From NCBI GenBank assembly GCA_046727175.1, contig JBKPCD010000211.1, positions 1-23,793 on the forward strand: a stretch of 23,793 bases of DNA. The letters run 5' to 3'. This stretch comes from JBKPCD01 sp046727175 (GTDB lineage Bacteria > Acidobacteriota > Vicinamibacteria > Vicinamibacterales > 2-12-FULL-66-21). Shown one piece after another: positions 15,572 to 22,381 of this stretch (position 1 is the first letter of the stretch; the number at the start of each line of letters is the position of its first letter). Made by a program: the position numbers and the translations under genes. The notes beneath the pieces were generated by a model. That model searched no databases. It was not told the DNA's origin and saw nothing but the letters and a program-made list of their open reading frames with translations.

Positions 15572-16273
15572 ATGGAACCACAATTCTCTTCAGCAACTCT
15601 CAAGTTCCTCCGCGCGTTGAAACGCAACAACGATCGGGAGTGGTTCAAGGCGCGGCGCGACCGCTACGAGCGTGACGTTCGCGGGCCGATGATTGCCGTC
15701 ATCGAACGGCTCGCGTCGGACCTCAAACGCTTCGCGCCGGACCTCGTCGCGGCGCCGAAAGTGTCGCTTTATCGCATCTACCGCGATACGCGCTTCAGCC
15801 CGGACAAGACGCCGCTGAAAACGTACATCTCAGCGGTGTTTCCGCATCGCGTGCTGTTGAAGAAGCAGGGCGCCGGCCTGTATTTCGAGGTCGCGCCTGG
15901 ATGGGTGTGGATGGGAGGCGGCATCTACGCGCCGGAGCCGAAGGAGCTCCTGCGGGTCCGCAAGCACATCGCGGCGACGTGGCCGCAGCTCGATCGTATC
16001 GTCGGCGGCCGCCGTTTCACGTCGGACATCGGTGCGCTGACCGGAGAACGTGTCAGCCGCGTGCCGAGGGGTTTTCCACGCGATCACCCTGCCGCCGAGT
16101 ACTTGAAACACCGGCAGTTCCTCGCGGGCCGTGAGTTCCCGGCCGAGCTCGCGACGACGGCCGACTTCTATCCGACGCTGCTCCGTACATTCAGCGCCGC
16201 CGCGCCGCTCATCTCCTTCCTCAACGATGGAATTCTGACGACGAACCGTTCAAGCTCTGGGCTCTCGGCTTAG
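15572..16273 (+). CDS. DUF2461 (TIGR02453-type) protein of unknown function
   Basis: The 233-residue protein carries the typical DUF2461 features: LKFLRALKRNNDREWFKARR near the N-terminus, VSLYRIYRDTRFSPDKTPLK (~64-83), GLYFEVAPGWVWMGGGIYAP (~101-120), and LKHRQFLAGREF near the end. The biochemical function of this family is not established. ATG at 15572 matches the family N-terminus; upstream in-frame starts would translate repeat sequence. The C-terminal RSSSGLSA and the TAG stop are themselves made of the GGCTCT heptamer array at 16252-16330, so the original stop may have been replaced. It is the last gene of the (+) block and converges on ahcY. Confidence 0.85.
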   Translation: MEPQFSSATLKFLRALKRNNDREWFKARRDRYERDVRGPMIAVIERLASDLKRFAPDLVAAPKVSLYRIYRDTRFSPDKTPLKTYISAVFPHRVLLKKQGAGLYFEVAPGWVWMGGGIYAPEPKELLRVRKHIAATWPQLDRIVGGRRFTSDIGALTGERVSRVPRGFPRDHPAAEYLKHRQFLAGREFPAELATTADFYPTLLRTFSAAAPLISFLNDGILTTNRSSSGLSA

Positions 16274-16330
16274 GGCTCTGGGGCGCGCGGTTTCGGGCCC
16301 AAAGCCAAAAGCCCTGAGCCGAAAAGCCGG
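16252..16330. repeat. Convergent-junction heptamer array with inverted arms (GGCTCTC / AAAAGCC)
   Basis: The left arm (16252-16281) reads AAGCTCTGGGCTCTCGGCTT and continues AGGGCTCTGG. The right arm (16296-16330) contains CCCAAAGCCAAAAGCC and GAGCCGAAAAGCC. They are imperfect reverse complements, so the DUF2461 and ahcY transcripts would each end in a hairpin. The left arm overlaps the last codons and stop of the DUF2461 gene. Confidence 0.8.
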
Positions 16331-16336
16331 CTCGCG

Positions 16337-17836
16337 TTAGTACCGATAGTGCTCCGGCTTGTACGGCCCTTCCACCGGGACGCCGACGTAGTCTGCCTGC
16401 TCCTTCGTCAGCTTCGTCAGCTTCACGCCGAGATGATCGAGATGGAGTCTGGCGACCTCCTCGTCGAGGTGCTTGGGCAGGATGTACACCTTCTTCTGAT
16501 ACTTCTCGTTGTGCTGATGCAGCTCGAGCTGCGCGATCACCTGATTGGTGAACGACGCCGACATCACGAAGCTGGGATGGCCGGTCGCGCATCCGAGATT
16601 GAGCAGACGTCCCTCCGCAAGCACCATGACGCTGTGGCCGTCGGGGAACCGGTACTCGTCGTACTGCGGCTTGATGGTGATGCGCTCGATGCCCATGACC
16701 TTCTTCAGGCCGCCCATGTCGATCTCGTTGTCGAAGTGCCCGATATTGCCAACGATCGCCTTGTCCTTCATCCGCGCCATCTGCTCGGCGGTGATGATGT
16801 TCAGGTTGCCGGTCGCTGTAATGAAGATGTCCGCTCGATCCACCACGCTGTCGATCGTCGACACTTCGTACCCTTCCATCGCTGCCTGCAGCGCGCAGAT
16901 CGGATCGATCTCGGTCACGATCACGCGGCAGCCCTGCCCCCGGAGGGCCTGCGCGCAGCCCTTGCCGACCTCACCGTAGCCGCAAACGACCGCCACTTTC
17001 CCGCCGAGCATCACGTCCGTGGCGCGGTTCAGGCCGTCGACGAGAGAGTGACGACATCCATAGATGTTGTCGAACTTGCTCTTCGTAACCGAGTCGTTGA
17101 CATTGATCGCCGGGAACAGCAACGTGCCGTTCTCCATCATCTGGTAGAGCCGATGGACACCCGTTGTCGTTTCCTCGCTCACGCCGCGCACTGCGGCCGC
17201 CACCTTCGTCCAGCGCGAAGGATTCTCGGCGAGCTCCTTCCGAAGCAGGTCGAGGATGACGCCCCACTCTTCCGGCTCCTTGTCCGGATTGAATACGGGA
17301 ACCTTCCCTGCTCTTTCGAACTCGACGCCTTTGTGGACGAGGAGCGTCGCGTCGCCGCCGTCATCGACGATCTGCGTCGGGCCGCTGCCGTCGGGCCACA
17401 TGAGCGCCTCGCTCGTGCACCACCAGTACTCCTCGAGCGTCTCCCCTTTCCACGCGAACACGGGAATGCCCTTCGGGTTCTCGACCGTGCCGCCCGTCTC
17501 GGGACGTCCGACGACGACAGCAGCCGCGGCGTGATCCTGCGTCGAGAAGATGTTGCACGACACCCATCGCACGTCCGCTCCGAGATCGGCGAGCGTTTCG
17601 ATGAGAACGGCGGTCTGAATGGTCATATGCAGGCTGCCCATGACACGAGCGCCCGCGAGCGGCTGCTTCCGCTTGTAGCGCGCCCGCAGAGCCATCAGAC
17701 CCGGCATCTCCTGCTCTGCCAGACGCATTTCCTTTCGGCCGAAATCGGAGAGCGAGAGATCCTTCACCTTGTACGGAAAGCGCCCCGCCTTGACCGCTGC
17801 CTCGAACGCATGCCTTTCACGGACTGCAGTACTCAT
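16337..17836 (-). CDS. ahcY: Adenosylhomocysteinase (S-adenosyl-L-homocysteine hydrolase)
   Basis: The 499-residue enzyme splits S-adenosylhomocysteine into adenosine and homocysteine with tightly bound NAD, clearing the inhibitor made by SAM-dependent methyltransferases. It is highly conserved: MGSLHMTIQTAVLIETL (66-82), NIFSTQDHAAAA (95-106), the long bacterial insert around TSEALMWPDGSGPTQIVDDG (141-160), NVNDSVTKSKFDNIYGCR (245-262), the NAD motif GYGEVGKG (286-293), and the C-terminus KPEHYRY. The ATG at 17836 has AAGAGGT seven bases upstream. It lies 88 bp downstream of the ArsR-methyltransferase gene on the same strand, and the spacer has a hairpin but no clear promoter, so co-transcription is likely. 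Confidence 0.98.
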   Translation of the reverse strand: MSTAVRERHAFEAAVKAGRFPYKVKDLSLSDFGRKEMRLAEQEMPGLMALRARYKRKQPLAGARVMGSLHMTIQTAVLIETLADLGADVRWVSCNIFSTQDHAAAAVVVGRPETGGTVENPKGIPVFAWKGETLEEYWWCTSEALMWPDGSGPTQIVDDGGDATLLVHKGVEFERAGKVPVFNPDKEPEEWGVILDLLRKELAENPSRWTKVAAAVRGVSEETTTGVHRLYQMMENGTLLFPAINVNDSVTKSKFDNIYGCRHSLVDGLNRATDVMLGGKVAVVCGYGEVGKGCAQALRGQGCRVIVTEIDPICALQAAMEGYEVSTIDSVVDRADIFITATGNLNIITAEQMARMKDKAIVGNIGHFDNEIDMGGLKKVMGIERITIKPQYDEYRFPDGHSVMVLAEGRLLNLGCATGHPSFVMSASFTNQVIAQLELHQHNEKYQKKVYILPKHLDEEVARLHLDHLGVKLTKLTKEQADYVGVPVEGPYKPEHYRY

Positions 17837-17843
17837 TGTGATT

Positions 17844-17850
17844 ACCTCTT
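17844..17850 (-). promoter_or_regulatory. Ribosome binding site of ahcY
   Basis: AAGAGGT on the minus strand lies seven bases before the ATG at 17836. It is one of the clearer Shine-Dalgarno sites in the window and fixes the ahcY start. Confidence 0.7.
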
Positions 17851-17858
17851 ACGGTGAC

Positions 17859-17894
17859 AGCCGAAATCCAGTCTTTGGACCAGGACTTTCGGCT
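17859..17894 (-). terminator. Hairpin in the spacer between the ArsR-methyltransferase gene and ahcY
   Basis: AGCCGAAA (17859-17866) and TTTCGGCT (17887-17894) form a perfect 8-bp outer stem. TCC/GGA can extend it after one bulge. It ends eight bases before the ahcY ribosome binding site. It might attenuate ahcY or process the shared mRNA. Its bases resemble the GGCTTT repeat family, so it may simply be another repeat copy. I see no match to the known SAH riboswitch. Confidence 0.5.
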
Positions 17895-17924
17895 TTGGGC
17901 CTTCGATAAGAATGGACGCGCATT

Positions 17925-18866
17925 TCATGATTGTCCGCGCGTCGCAGTTGCGACGAACAACGCGGGTCCCTTGGCATCAGGATCCCCAGGCAGGCTCACC
18001 AATCGCACCTTCTTGAATCCCGCGACGGCCAGCAATCGCCGAACCTGTTCCTCGCTGAAACCGAGCCACACATGGCCCATCTGTTGACGATATTCCTCGT
18101 GATCGTGCGGGAGCATGTCACAGATCAGGAGACGGCCACCTGGCTTCACGACACGCGAGGCTTCGGCCAGAACTTCGGCTGGATCCGGAAGATGGTGGAG
18201 CACCAGCAACAGTGTTGCCGCGTCGAGCGTCCCATCGGAGATTGGCAGCGATTCGAGCTCGCCGCGGCGGATCTCCACGTTCTGACAATCCTTCAGGCGG
18301 CGTCGGGCGGCTTGCAGCATCTCTCCGGATCGATCGATCGCAAGCACCTTTGTGACGAACGGCGCCAGCGCCGCCGTGACCTGCCCCGTCCCGCACCCGA
18401 GGTCGCCGATAGTCCATCCCTCGTCAACAAGGCCGACGAGCGCCTGCAGGTACGAAGCGCGCCCGAACAAGTCCTCGCGGAGCCTGTCCCATCGCCCGGC
18501 TGCCGATGCAAAGAACTCTTGCGATGCCGTCTGCCGCCGTGCGAGAACGCTCCTCAACCGCCGCGCGTCCTGGTCGGCCCCGGTCGTGTCGACCACCTGC
18601 TCTCGCAGCAGCGACCACAACCGCCGCGTCGTTGGGCCGCGGTCGTCGAGTGCGAGCGTGTAGTAGCGGCTCGTTCCGTCCCGCCGCGACGTTACCCATC
18701 CGCCGTCGGCCAGCGTCTTCAGGTGCCGGCTGACCGTCGACTGCGGCAGCTGGAGGATCGTGCACAGCTCCGAGACCATCAGCTCGTGCCGCTCGAGAAG
18801 CAGCAGCATCCGGCTGCGCGTAGCGTCCGCCAACGCGGTGAGATCATCAAAGATGGCAGCTTCCAT
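17925..18866 (-). CDS. ArsR-family regulator fused to a SAM-dependent methyltransferase domain (SahR-like role inferred)
   Basis: The protein has 313 residues. Residues ~5-95 are an ArsR/SmtB winged helix; the recognition segment is SELCTILQLPQSTVSRHLKT (32-51) with wing RRDGTSRYYTL. The arsenic site CxC is absent (ELCTIL has a single Cys35), so metal sensing is unlikely. Residues ~140-300 are a Rossmann methyltransferase: GDLGCGTGQ (154-162, SAM loop), VLAIDRSGEML (174-184), LLLVLHHLPDP (219-229), and VKPGGRLLICDM. ArsR-type regulators of SAH hydrolase genes (SahR) are known. Here the fused SAM/SAH-binding domain and ahcY downstream suggest a repressor that reads SAH or the SAM/SAH ratio; this is inference. 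An active methyltransferase is the alternative. The ATG at 18866 follows a short leader with a palindrome at the predicted transcription start. Confidence 0.9.
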   Translation of the reverse strand: MEAAIFDDLTALADATRSRMLLLLERHELMVSELCTILQLPQSTVSRHLKTLADGGWVTSRRDGTSRYYTLALDDRGPTTRRLWSLLREQVVDTTGADQDARRLRSVLARRQTASQEFFASAAGRWDRLREDLFGRASYLQALVGLVDEGWTIGDLGCGTGQVTAALAPFVTKVLAIDRSGEMLQAARRRLKDCQNVEIRRGELESLPISDGTLDAATLLLVLHHLPDPAEVLAEASRVVKPGGRLLICDMLPHDHEEYRQQMGHVWLGFSEEQVRRLLAVAGFKKVRLVSLPGDPDAKGPALFVATATRGQS

Positions 18867-18871
18867 CCGTA

Positions 18872-18881
18872 AATCCGGATT
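18872..18881. promoter_or_regulatory. Candidate operator palindrome for the ArsR-methyltransferase/ahcY unit
   Basis: AATCCGGATT is a perfect 10-bp palindrome directly downstream of the -10 box and spanning the predicted transcription start near 18877. It ends five bases before the ATG at 18866. Binding here would block transcription, and autoregulation is common for ArsR-family genes. Confidence 0.5.
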
Positions 18882-18883
18882 AA

Positions 18884-18912
18884 GTGTTACATGCGGCGAC
18901 GGCGCGTGTCAA
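18884..18912 (-). promoter_or_regulatory. Promoter of the ArsR-methyltransferase/ahcY unit
   Basis: On the minus strand a perfect TTGACA (18912-18907) and TAACAC (18889-18884) are separated by 17 bases. The predicted start leaves a leader of about 11 bases before the ATG at 18866. The rest of the spacer up to 19055 shows no gene. Confidence 0.65.
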
Positions 18913-19055
18913 GGCGGTAGTTCGCAGGAAACGCTTGCGAGCGGGTTTTCGGACCAAAGCCATGGTTCTCGGCGATCGTCATGAACGAGTCAAGGACACT
19001 CGGCTTGCTGTGAAGCGCAGCCCTCGACGTCAAGGCACTTGAACGATTCTGCCGA

Positions 19056-19859
19056 TCAGGATCGTGCTGCCGAATCGTACCGGGCAGCCGGTGGGGACGT
19101 GCGGACACGTTTTCGATGCTGCGCGATCACACGCGGAATTGCAGAGAGACCCAGAGCGAGCAGTAACGCAGTCGCCGGTTCGGGGACGGCGGATGCGGTG
19201 GACGCGGGTCCGAACGTCAGGTTGTCGATCGTCACCGAGTCGACGAATCGAGCGAGGGAGGGCGGAATGTATCTTTGCAACTGGACGAGTCCGATCCCGT
19301 TCGGATCGCTGAAACCCACAAACACGGGGACTGGTCCATTGACCGGTATATCGGCCATCGTTCCGAGAATCGTCACGAGATCGGGACCGAACACCGTCAC
19401 GGTGACCGTATCCGAGGTATTCGCGCCCAATTCCATATCGAGGCCAAAGGCGGTAGTTGGCTGCGTGAATTGAAAGGCCATAGGTGGGTTGGAACTGATA
19501 ATGTGCCCTGCCCCCTTGATCGTCTGGGAGTGAAGACCGGAATTACCGTCACCAATCCAAATAAAGTATGGGCCGCCGAGGAAGCGCACCCCGTCGACAA
19601 CGAGGCCTGGGCCCTGCGGAACATCTCCGCCGAACGGTAACGTGATCGTCTGCGAGTCGAGCGCGGAATTAAGAAGGAGAATCGACGGCGGGAAGCCCGT
19701 TGGCGAAAAAACGTATCGTTCGAAACCCTCGGTGACCGCGTTGCCGTTCACGAGGGCGTCCAGCGTCGCGCGATCGGGAATGAAACCGGACGCATTGGCA
19801 CGAGGGCTCGCGACAATCGCGACGACGAGGATCGCGGCCGAGCGAAACCTGATGTGCAT
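19056..19859 (-). CDS. PEP-CTERM sorting-domain protein
   Basis: The 267-residue protein has a signal peptide (MHIRFRSAAILVVAIVASPRANA), a beta-rich middle (for example TVTVTVFGPDLVTILG), and a C-terminal sorting signal: VPEP (225-228), a hydrophobic helix ATALLLALGLSAIP, then basic residues (QHRKRVR). Such proteins are exported and then cut and released by an exosortase, often into exopolysaccharide. The tail after the basic cluster, TSPPAARYDSAARS, is longer than usual, since most PEP-CTERM proteins end within a few residues. No exosortase or polysaccharide gene is in the window. The start is supported by GGAGA (minus strand, 19871-19867) seven bases before the ATG. The middle domain is not recognised. 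Confidence 0.85.
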   Translation of the reverse strand: MHIRFRSAAILVVAIVASPRANASGFIPDRATLDALVNGNAVTEGFERYVFSPTGFPPSILLLNSALDSQTITLPFGGDVPQGPGLVVDGVRFLGGPYFIWIGDGNSGLHSQTIKGAGHIISSNPPMAFQFTQPTTAFGLDMELGANTSDTVTVTVFGPDLVTILGTMADIPVNGPVPVFVGFSDPNGIGLVQLQRYIPPSLARFVDSVTIDNLTFGPASTASAVPEPATALLLALGLSAIPRVIAQHRKRVRTSPPAARYDSAARS

Positions 19860-19883
19860 TTCAAATTCTCCATGCGCCTGGAC

Positions 19884-19927
19884 GTGAACAGCCCAGTTCG
19901 ATGCCTTTTATACTCCTGTTTGTTCAC
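19884..19927. promoter_or_regulatory. Inverted repeat flanking a -10-like box upstream of the PEP-CTERM gene
   Basis: GTGAACA (19884-19890) and TGTTCAC (19921-19927) are perfect 7-bp inverted repeats 30 bp apart. On the minus strand TATAAA (19912-19907) lies between them, with the predicted start near 19900. A regulator binding both half-sites could loop or block this promoter. The -35 is weak. The remaining spacer to 20095 shows no gene. Confidence 0.4.
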
Positions 19928-20094
19928 CCGCGAAAGGTGTAGCGCTTCGCCCGAGGTGAGCGGTCACAATACTCGATATGGGCTGAGCGCGCTGCGACGC
20001 CGATGCATGGACGCCAGCTCGTGACCTGACGAAGGACCTCTTGCGGAGCTCCGGAACAGTCTTGCGGGATTCGCGAACAAGCCGCGAATACCGA

Positions 20095-20130
20095 CACCTC
20101 GGTGAGCCACCGAGCGACCAACCTACCGGC
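20095..20130 (-). repeat. Octamer repeat in register with the D-aminoacylase stop codon
   Basis: Read on the minus strand, the units are GCCGGTAG (ending with the TAG stop at 20125-20123), GTTGGTCG, CTCGGTGG and CTCACCGA. CTCGGT-GAGCC-ACCGAG (20098-20114) also forms a 6-bp hairpin, so the array may act as a 3'-end structure. Confidence 0.65.
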
Positions 20131-21715
20131 GCTGTAGTACTTCTCCGGCCAACGTGTCGTTGAACTTTCCGTCGTCGATCACGACTTTGCCGTTCACGAG
20201 CACGTAGGCCATCCCTTCCGCGAGCTGGTGGGGATTGGTGTACGTCGCGCGATCGCGTACGAGAGTCGGATCGAAAATCGCGAGGTCGGCGATCGCCCCT
20301 TCGCGAATCCAGCCCCGATCGTTCAAGCCGAACACCGATGCCGGCAGGCTGGTCATCGATCGCACCGCGAATTCGAGGCTGACGACGCCGCGCTCGCGGA
20401 CGTAAACGGCGAGGCGCCGCGCAAATGCGCCGTAGTCCCGCGGGTGCGGCTGGCCTTCGCTCGGCAGCACGAGGCCGCCGTCGCTCGATGCCATCGTGTA
20501 GGGACGCGTCATGATATGTCGGATATCTTCCTCCGACATGTTGAACGAGACGATCGAGACGCTGCCGCGGGCCATCAGTTCCAGCGCGGCGCGCTCCGCC
20601 GTCACGGTGCGGCTGTGGGCAATGTCCGCCAGCGTCTTTCCTTCGAGCGACGGATCCGGACGATACGCCGCGATCTGAATTGCGCTCGCGCCGCCGCGTC
20701 TTCCCAGGTTCTCGCGAATCGTGGTTTCGAGCGTTTCGCGCGAGCGTTTCTCTTCGTCGGAGAGCGACTCGTTCTCGCGGGCGATCGCGTCGGACGATGG
20801 CAGCTGTATGCCACCTGGCAGGAGTGCGGCTCGCAGGCTCGTGGACGACGCCTCGTACGGGTATTGATCGGCGAACACCTGGACTCCGCGAGATCTCGCG
20901 TCGTCGATCTTTGCGATCGAAGGCACCGACAATCCCCAGTTGTCAGGTCCAAGTGCCTTCATATGACTCACGATGCCGACGGTATGTGCCTGCTCGGCGA
21001 TGCGGATCACTTCTTCGACTGCGGCGACGACGCCGACGCTGTAGTTGCCTTCATCACGGATATGGCTCGTGTACACGCCGCCGAACTCGCCGGCAACGGC
21101 CGCGAGCGCGATGAGCTCTTCAGTGTCCGCGAAGCTTCCGGGCGTGTAGAAAAGACCGCTCGATAACCCGAACGCGCCCTGCTCCATCCCCCGTCTGACG
21201 AGTTCAAGCATGCGCTCGAGCTCTTCCGGCGTCGCGCGCCGGTTTGCGCGTTCCATAACCGCGTTCCGCACGCTGCCGTGACCGATGAGCTGCACGACAT
21301 TGAGTCCGATACCTCCGTTCTGCAGTTCGCTGCGTTGCGCGGCGAGATCAACTGGACCTCCGCCGTCGGGATTCGCGACAATCGTCGTGACACCTTGCGC
21401 AAGAAGCGGTCGGCCCTGACGGAGAGTTTCGCGCCTCAATCCCTCGGCGGCGTGCGAGTGCACGTCGATGAACCCCGGAGTAATCAGTCGATCGCGGACG
21501 TCGATGATGGTTTTGGCCTGCGCGGTCGACAGGCGTCCGATCGCGGTGATCCGCGTGCTTGTGATTCCGATGTCTGCCCGCCGCCACGGATTGCCTGAGC
21601 CATCCATGACGCGACCGTTGCGAATCAGAACATCGAATGTTGACGGTCGAGCCGGCTGAGTAACCGGCCACGAAACCGAGAGCACGATCAGCAGCGCGAA
21701 CAGGGTCTGGCGCAT
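20123..21715 (-). CDS. D-aminoacylase/N-acyl-D-amino-acid deacylase-type amidohydrolase, exported
   Basis: The 530-residue protein starts with a signal peptide (MRQTLFALLIVLSVSWPVTQPA). The TIM-barrel amidohydrolase domain follows: FDVLIRNGRVMDGSGNPWRR (27-46), GFIDVHSHAA (81-90; metal His86 and His88), TSHIRDEG (216-223; His218), VSHMKALG (249-256; His251), MASSDGGLVLP (408-418; catalytic Asp412), and the closing beta-sandwich EGAIADLAIFDP. These enzymes remove acyl groups from N-acyl-D-amino acids, as found in cell-wall debris and lipopeptides. The Cys metal ligand of characterised D-aminoacylases (GVTTVVxGNCG) falls on Asp117 (GVTTIVANPDG), so metal content or specificity may differ. The ATG at 21715 is chosen because it begins the signal peptide and lies six bases after a TACAAT box. 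Confidence 0.87.
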   Translation of the reverse strand: MRQTLFALLIVLSVSWPVTQPARPSTFDVLIRNGRVMDGSGNPWRRADIGITSTRITAIGRLSTAQAKTIIDVRDRLITPGFIDVHSHAAEGLRRETLRQGRPLLAQGVTTIVANPDGGGPVDLAAQRSELQNGGIGLNVVQLIGHGSVRNAVMERANRRATPEELERMLELVRRGMEQGAFGLSSGLFYTPGSFADTEELIALAAVAGEFGGVYTSHIRDEGNYSVGVVAAVEEVIRIAEQAHTVGIVSHMKALGPDNWGLSVPSIAKIDDARSRGVQVFADQYPYEASSTSLRAALLPGGIQLPSSDAIARENESLSDEEKRSRETLETTIRENLGRRGGASAIQIAAYRPDPSLEGKTLADIAHSRTVTAERAALELMARGSVSIVSFNMSEEDIRHIMTRPYTMASSDGGLVLPSEGQPHPRDYGAFARRLAVYVRERGVVSLEFAVRSMTSLPASVFGLNDRGWIREGAIADLAIFDPTLVRDRATYTNPHQLAEGMAYVLVNGKVVIDDGKFNDTLAGEVLQRR

Positions 21716-21721
21716 GGTCGA

Positions 21722-21727
21722 ATTGTA
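21722..21727 (-). promoter_or_regulatory. Candidate -10 box of the D-aminoacylase gene, leaderless
   Basis: TACAAT on the minus strand ends six bases before the ATG at 21715, so the transcript would start at or next to the start codon. No Shine-Dalgarno sequence fits. The small palindrome GACCCG-GGCA-CGGGTC (21733-21748) covers the -35 area, where no TTGACA-like box is seen. Confidence 0.45.
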
Positions 21728-21789
21728 GTACGGACCCGGGCACGGGTCGTGCACGGCGTAGCGATTGCTCCACTGGACGAATGGTGCGC

Positions 21790-21915
21790 GGTGGGGAATC
21801 GTTTACTCGATGAGCGAGCGAACGAGCGCAGCGAGTGAGCCACGTGAGCGGAGCGGGGCGCAGGGGTCCCCGCGAGCGAGCGTGTAAGGGGGTCCGGGGG
21901 ACGAAGTCCCCCGGA
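21790..21915. repeat. GAGCGAGC-type degenerate array and 10-bp hairpin in a divergent spacer
   Basis: From about 21805 the spacer reads as degenerate octamers around GAGCGAGC, GAACGAGC and GCAGCGAG. TCCGGGGGAC-GAA-GTCCCCCGGA (21893-21915) then forms a perfect 10-bp hairpin with a 3-base loop. The hairpin lies about 20 bases upstream of the ATG at 21937 and nine bases before its GAAAGG ribosome binding site. No gene is visible here. Confidence 0.6.
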
Positions 21916-21936
21916 ACAGATTAGAAAGGCTGAAAC

Positions 21937-22314
21937 ATGTCTGACGTAACCATGAATCTTACCGTCCCCCGTGGAACCAAGAGCGTCTGGGACGCGCCTG
22001 GATTCAGTTCCACGTTGTCCACATACGATCAGGAACGATGGCTCGCGGCGGCCATCGGATCGGCGCTGACGATTGTTGGTGCGCGAGCGGGTGGCTTCCG
22101 CGGCGGGCTTCTGGCAACGCTTGGTTCGACACTGGCGATACGCGCGGCAATCGGCAAACGCGATTTGCGCGTCATTCGCGGATGGCTGAACGACGTCCTG
22201 ATGGACCGCGGCTGGCGCCCGAAAGACATCGTGGAAGACACGTCCGCGGATTCGTTCCCCGCGAGCGATGCGCCGTCGTGGACAGCTGATTCGGGGGCGA
22301 CGATCGGTCGGTGA
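21937..22314 (+). CDS. Small membrane-associated protein with C-terminal SFPASD motif, function unknown
   Basis: The protein has 125 residues. Residues ~34-73 (RWLAAAIGSALTIVGARAGG, then GGLLATLGSTLAIRAAIG) are two short hydrophobic, Gly/Ala-rich helices resembling the DUF2892/YgaP-like membrane hairpin. The C-terminus carries VEDTSADSFPASDAPSW (99-115), close to the SFPASDPPSW motif found at the ends of many small uncharacterised bacterial proteins. The function is unknown. GAAAGG seven bases before the ATG supports the start. It is followed after 67 bp by a gene whose N-terminus has the same type of membrane hairpin, so the two probably act together at the membrane. Confidence 0.8.
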   Translation: MSDVTMNLTVPRGTKSVWDAPGFSSTLSTYDQERWLAAAIGSALTIVGARAGGFRGGLLATLGSTLAIRAAIGKRDLRVIRGWLNDVLMDRGWRPKDIVEDTSADSFPASDAPSWTADSGATIGR

Positions 22315-22320
22315 ATAGAC

Positions 22321-22352
22321 CCGGTGCCTGGAAGCCGGTCCCCAGGCGCCGG
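22321..22352 (+). terminator. GC-rich hairpin between the small membrane protein and SRPBCC genes
   Basis: CCGGTGCCTGG (22321-22331) and CCAGGCGCCGG (22342-22352) pair over 11 positions with one mismatch around a 10-base loop. There is no T-run. It may be a partial terminator or an mRNA stabiliser inside a two-gene transcript. Confidence 0.45.
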
Positions 22353-22381
22353 ACCCGGACGGCTGCTGCAGTGAGGCAGCA

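Noticed and set aside
16349..17857. 502-codon open frame antisense to ahcY
   Set aside because: ahcY is unmistakable on the minus strand and the antisense product has no family features.
17837..17924. Known SAH riboswitch upstream of ahcY
   Set aside because: The hairpin there does not show the conserved SAH-riboswitch core that I would expect, and its bases match a repeat family in this window.
18887..19108. Minus-strand open frame between the PEP-CTERM and ArsR-methyltransferase genes
   Set aside because: It overlaps the end of the PEP-CTERM gene and the promoter at 18884-18912 and has no family signal.
19924..20121. 65-codon minus-strand open frame between the PEP-CTERM and D-aminoacylase genes
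   Set aside because: No ribosome binding site, no recognisable sequence, and it overlaps the octamer array and the inverted repeat.
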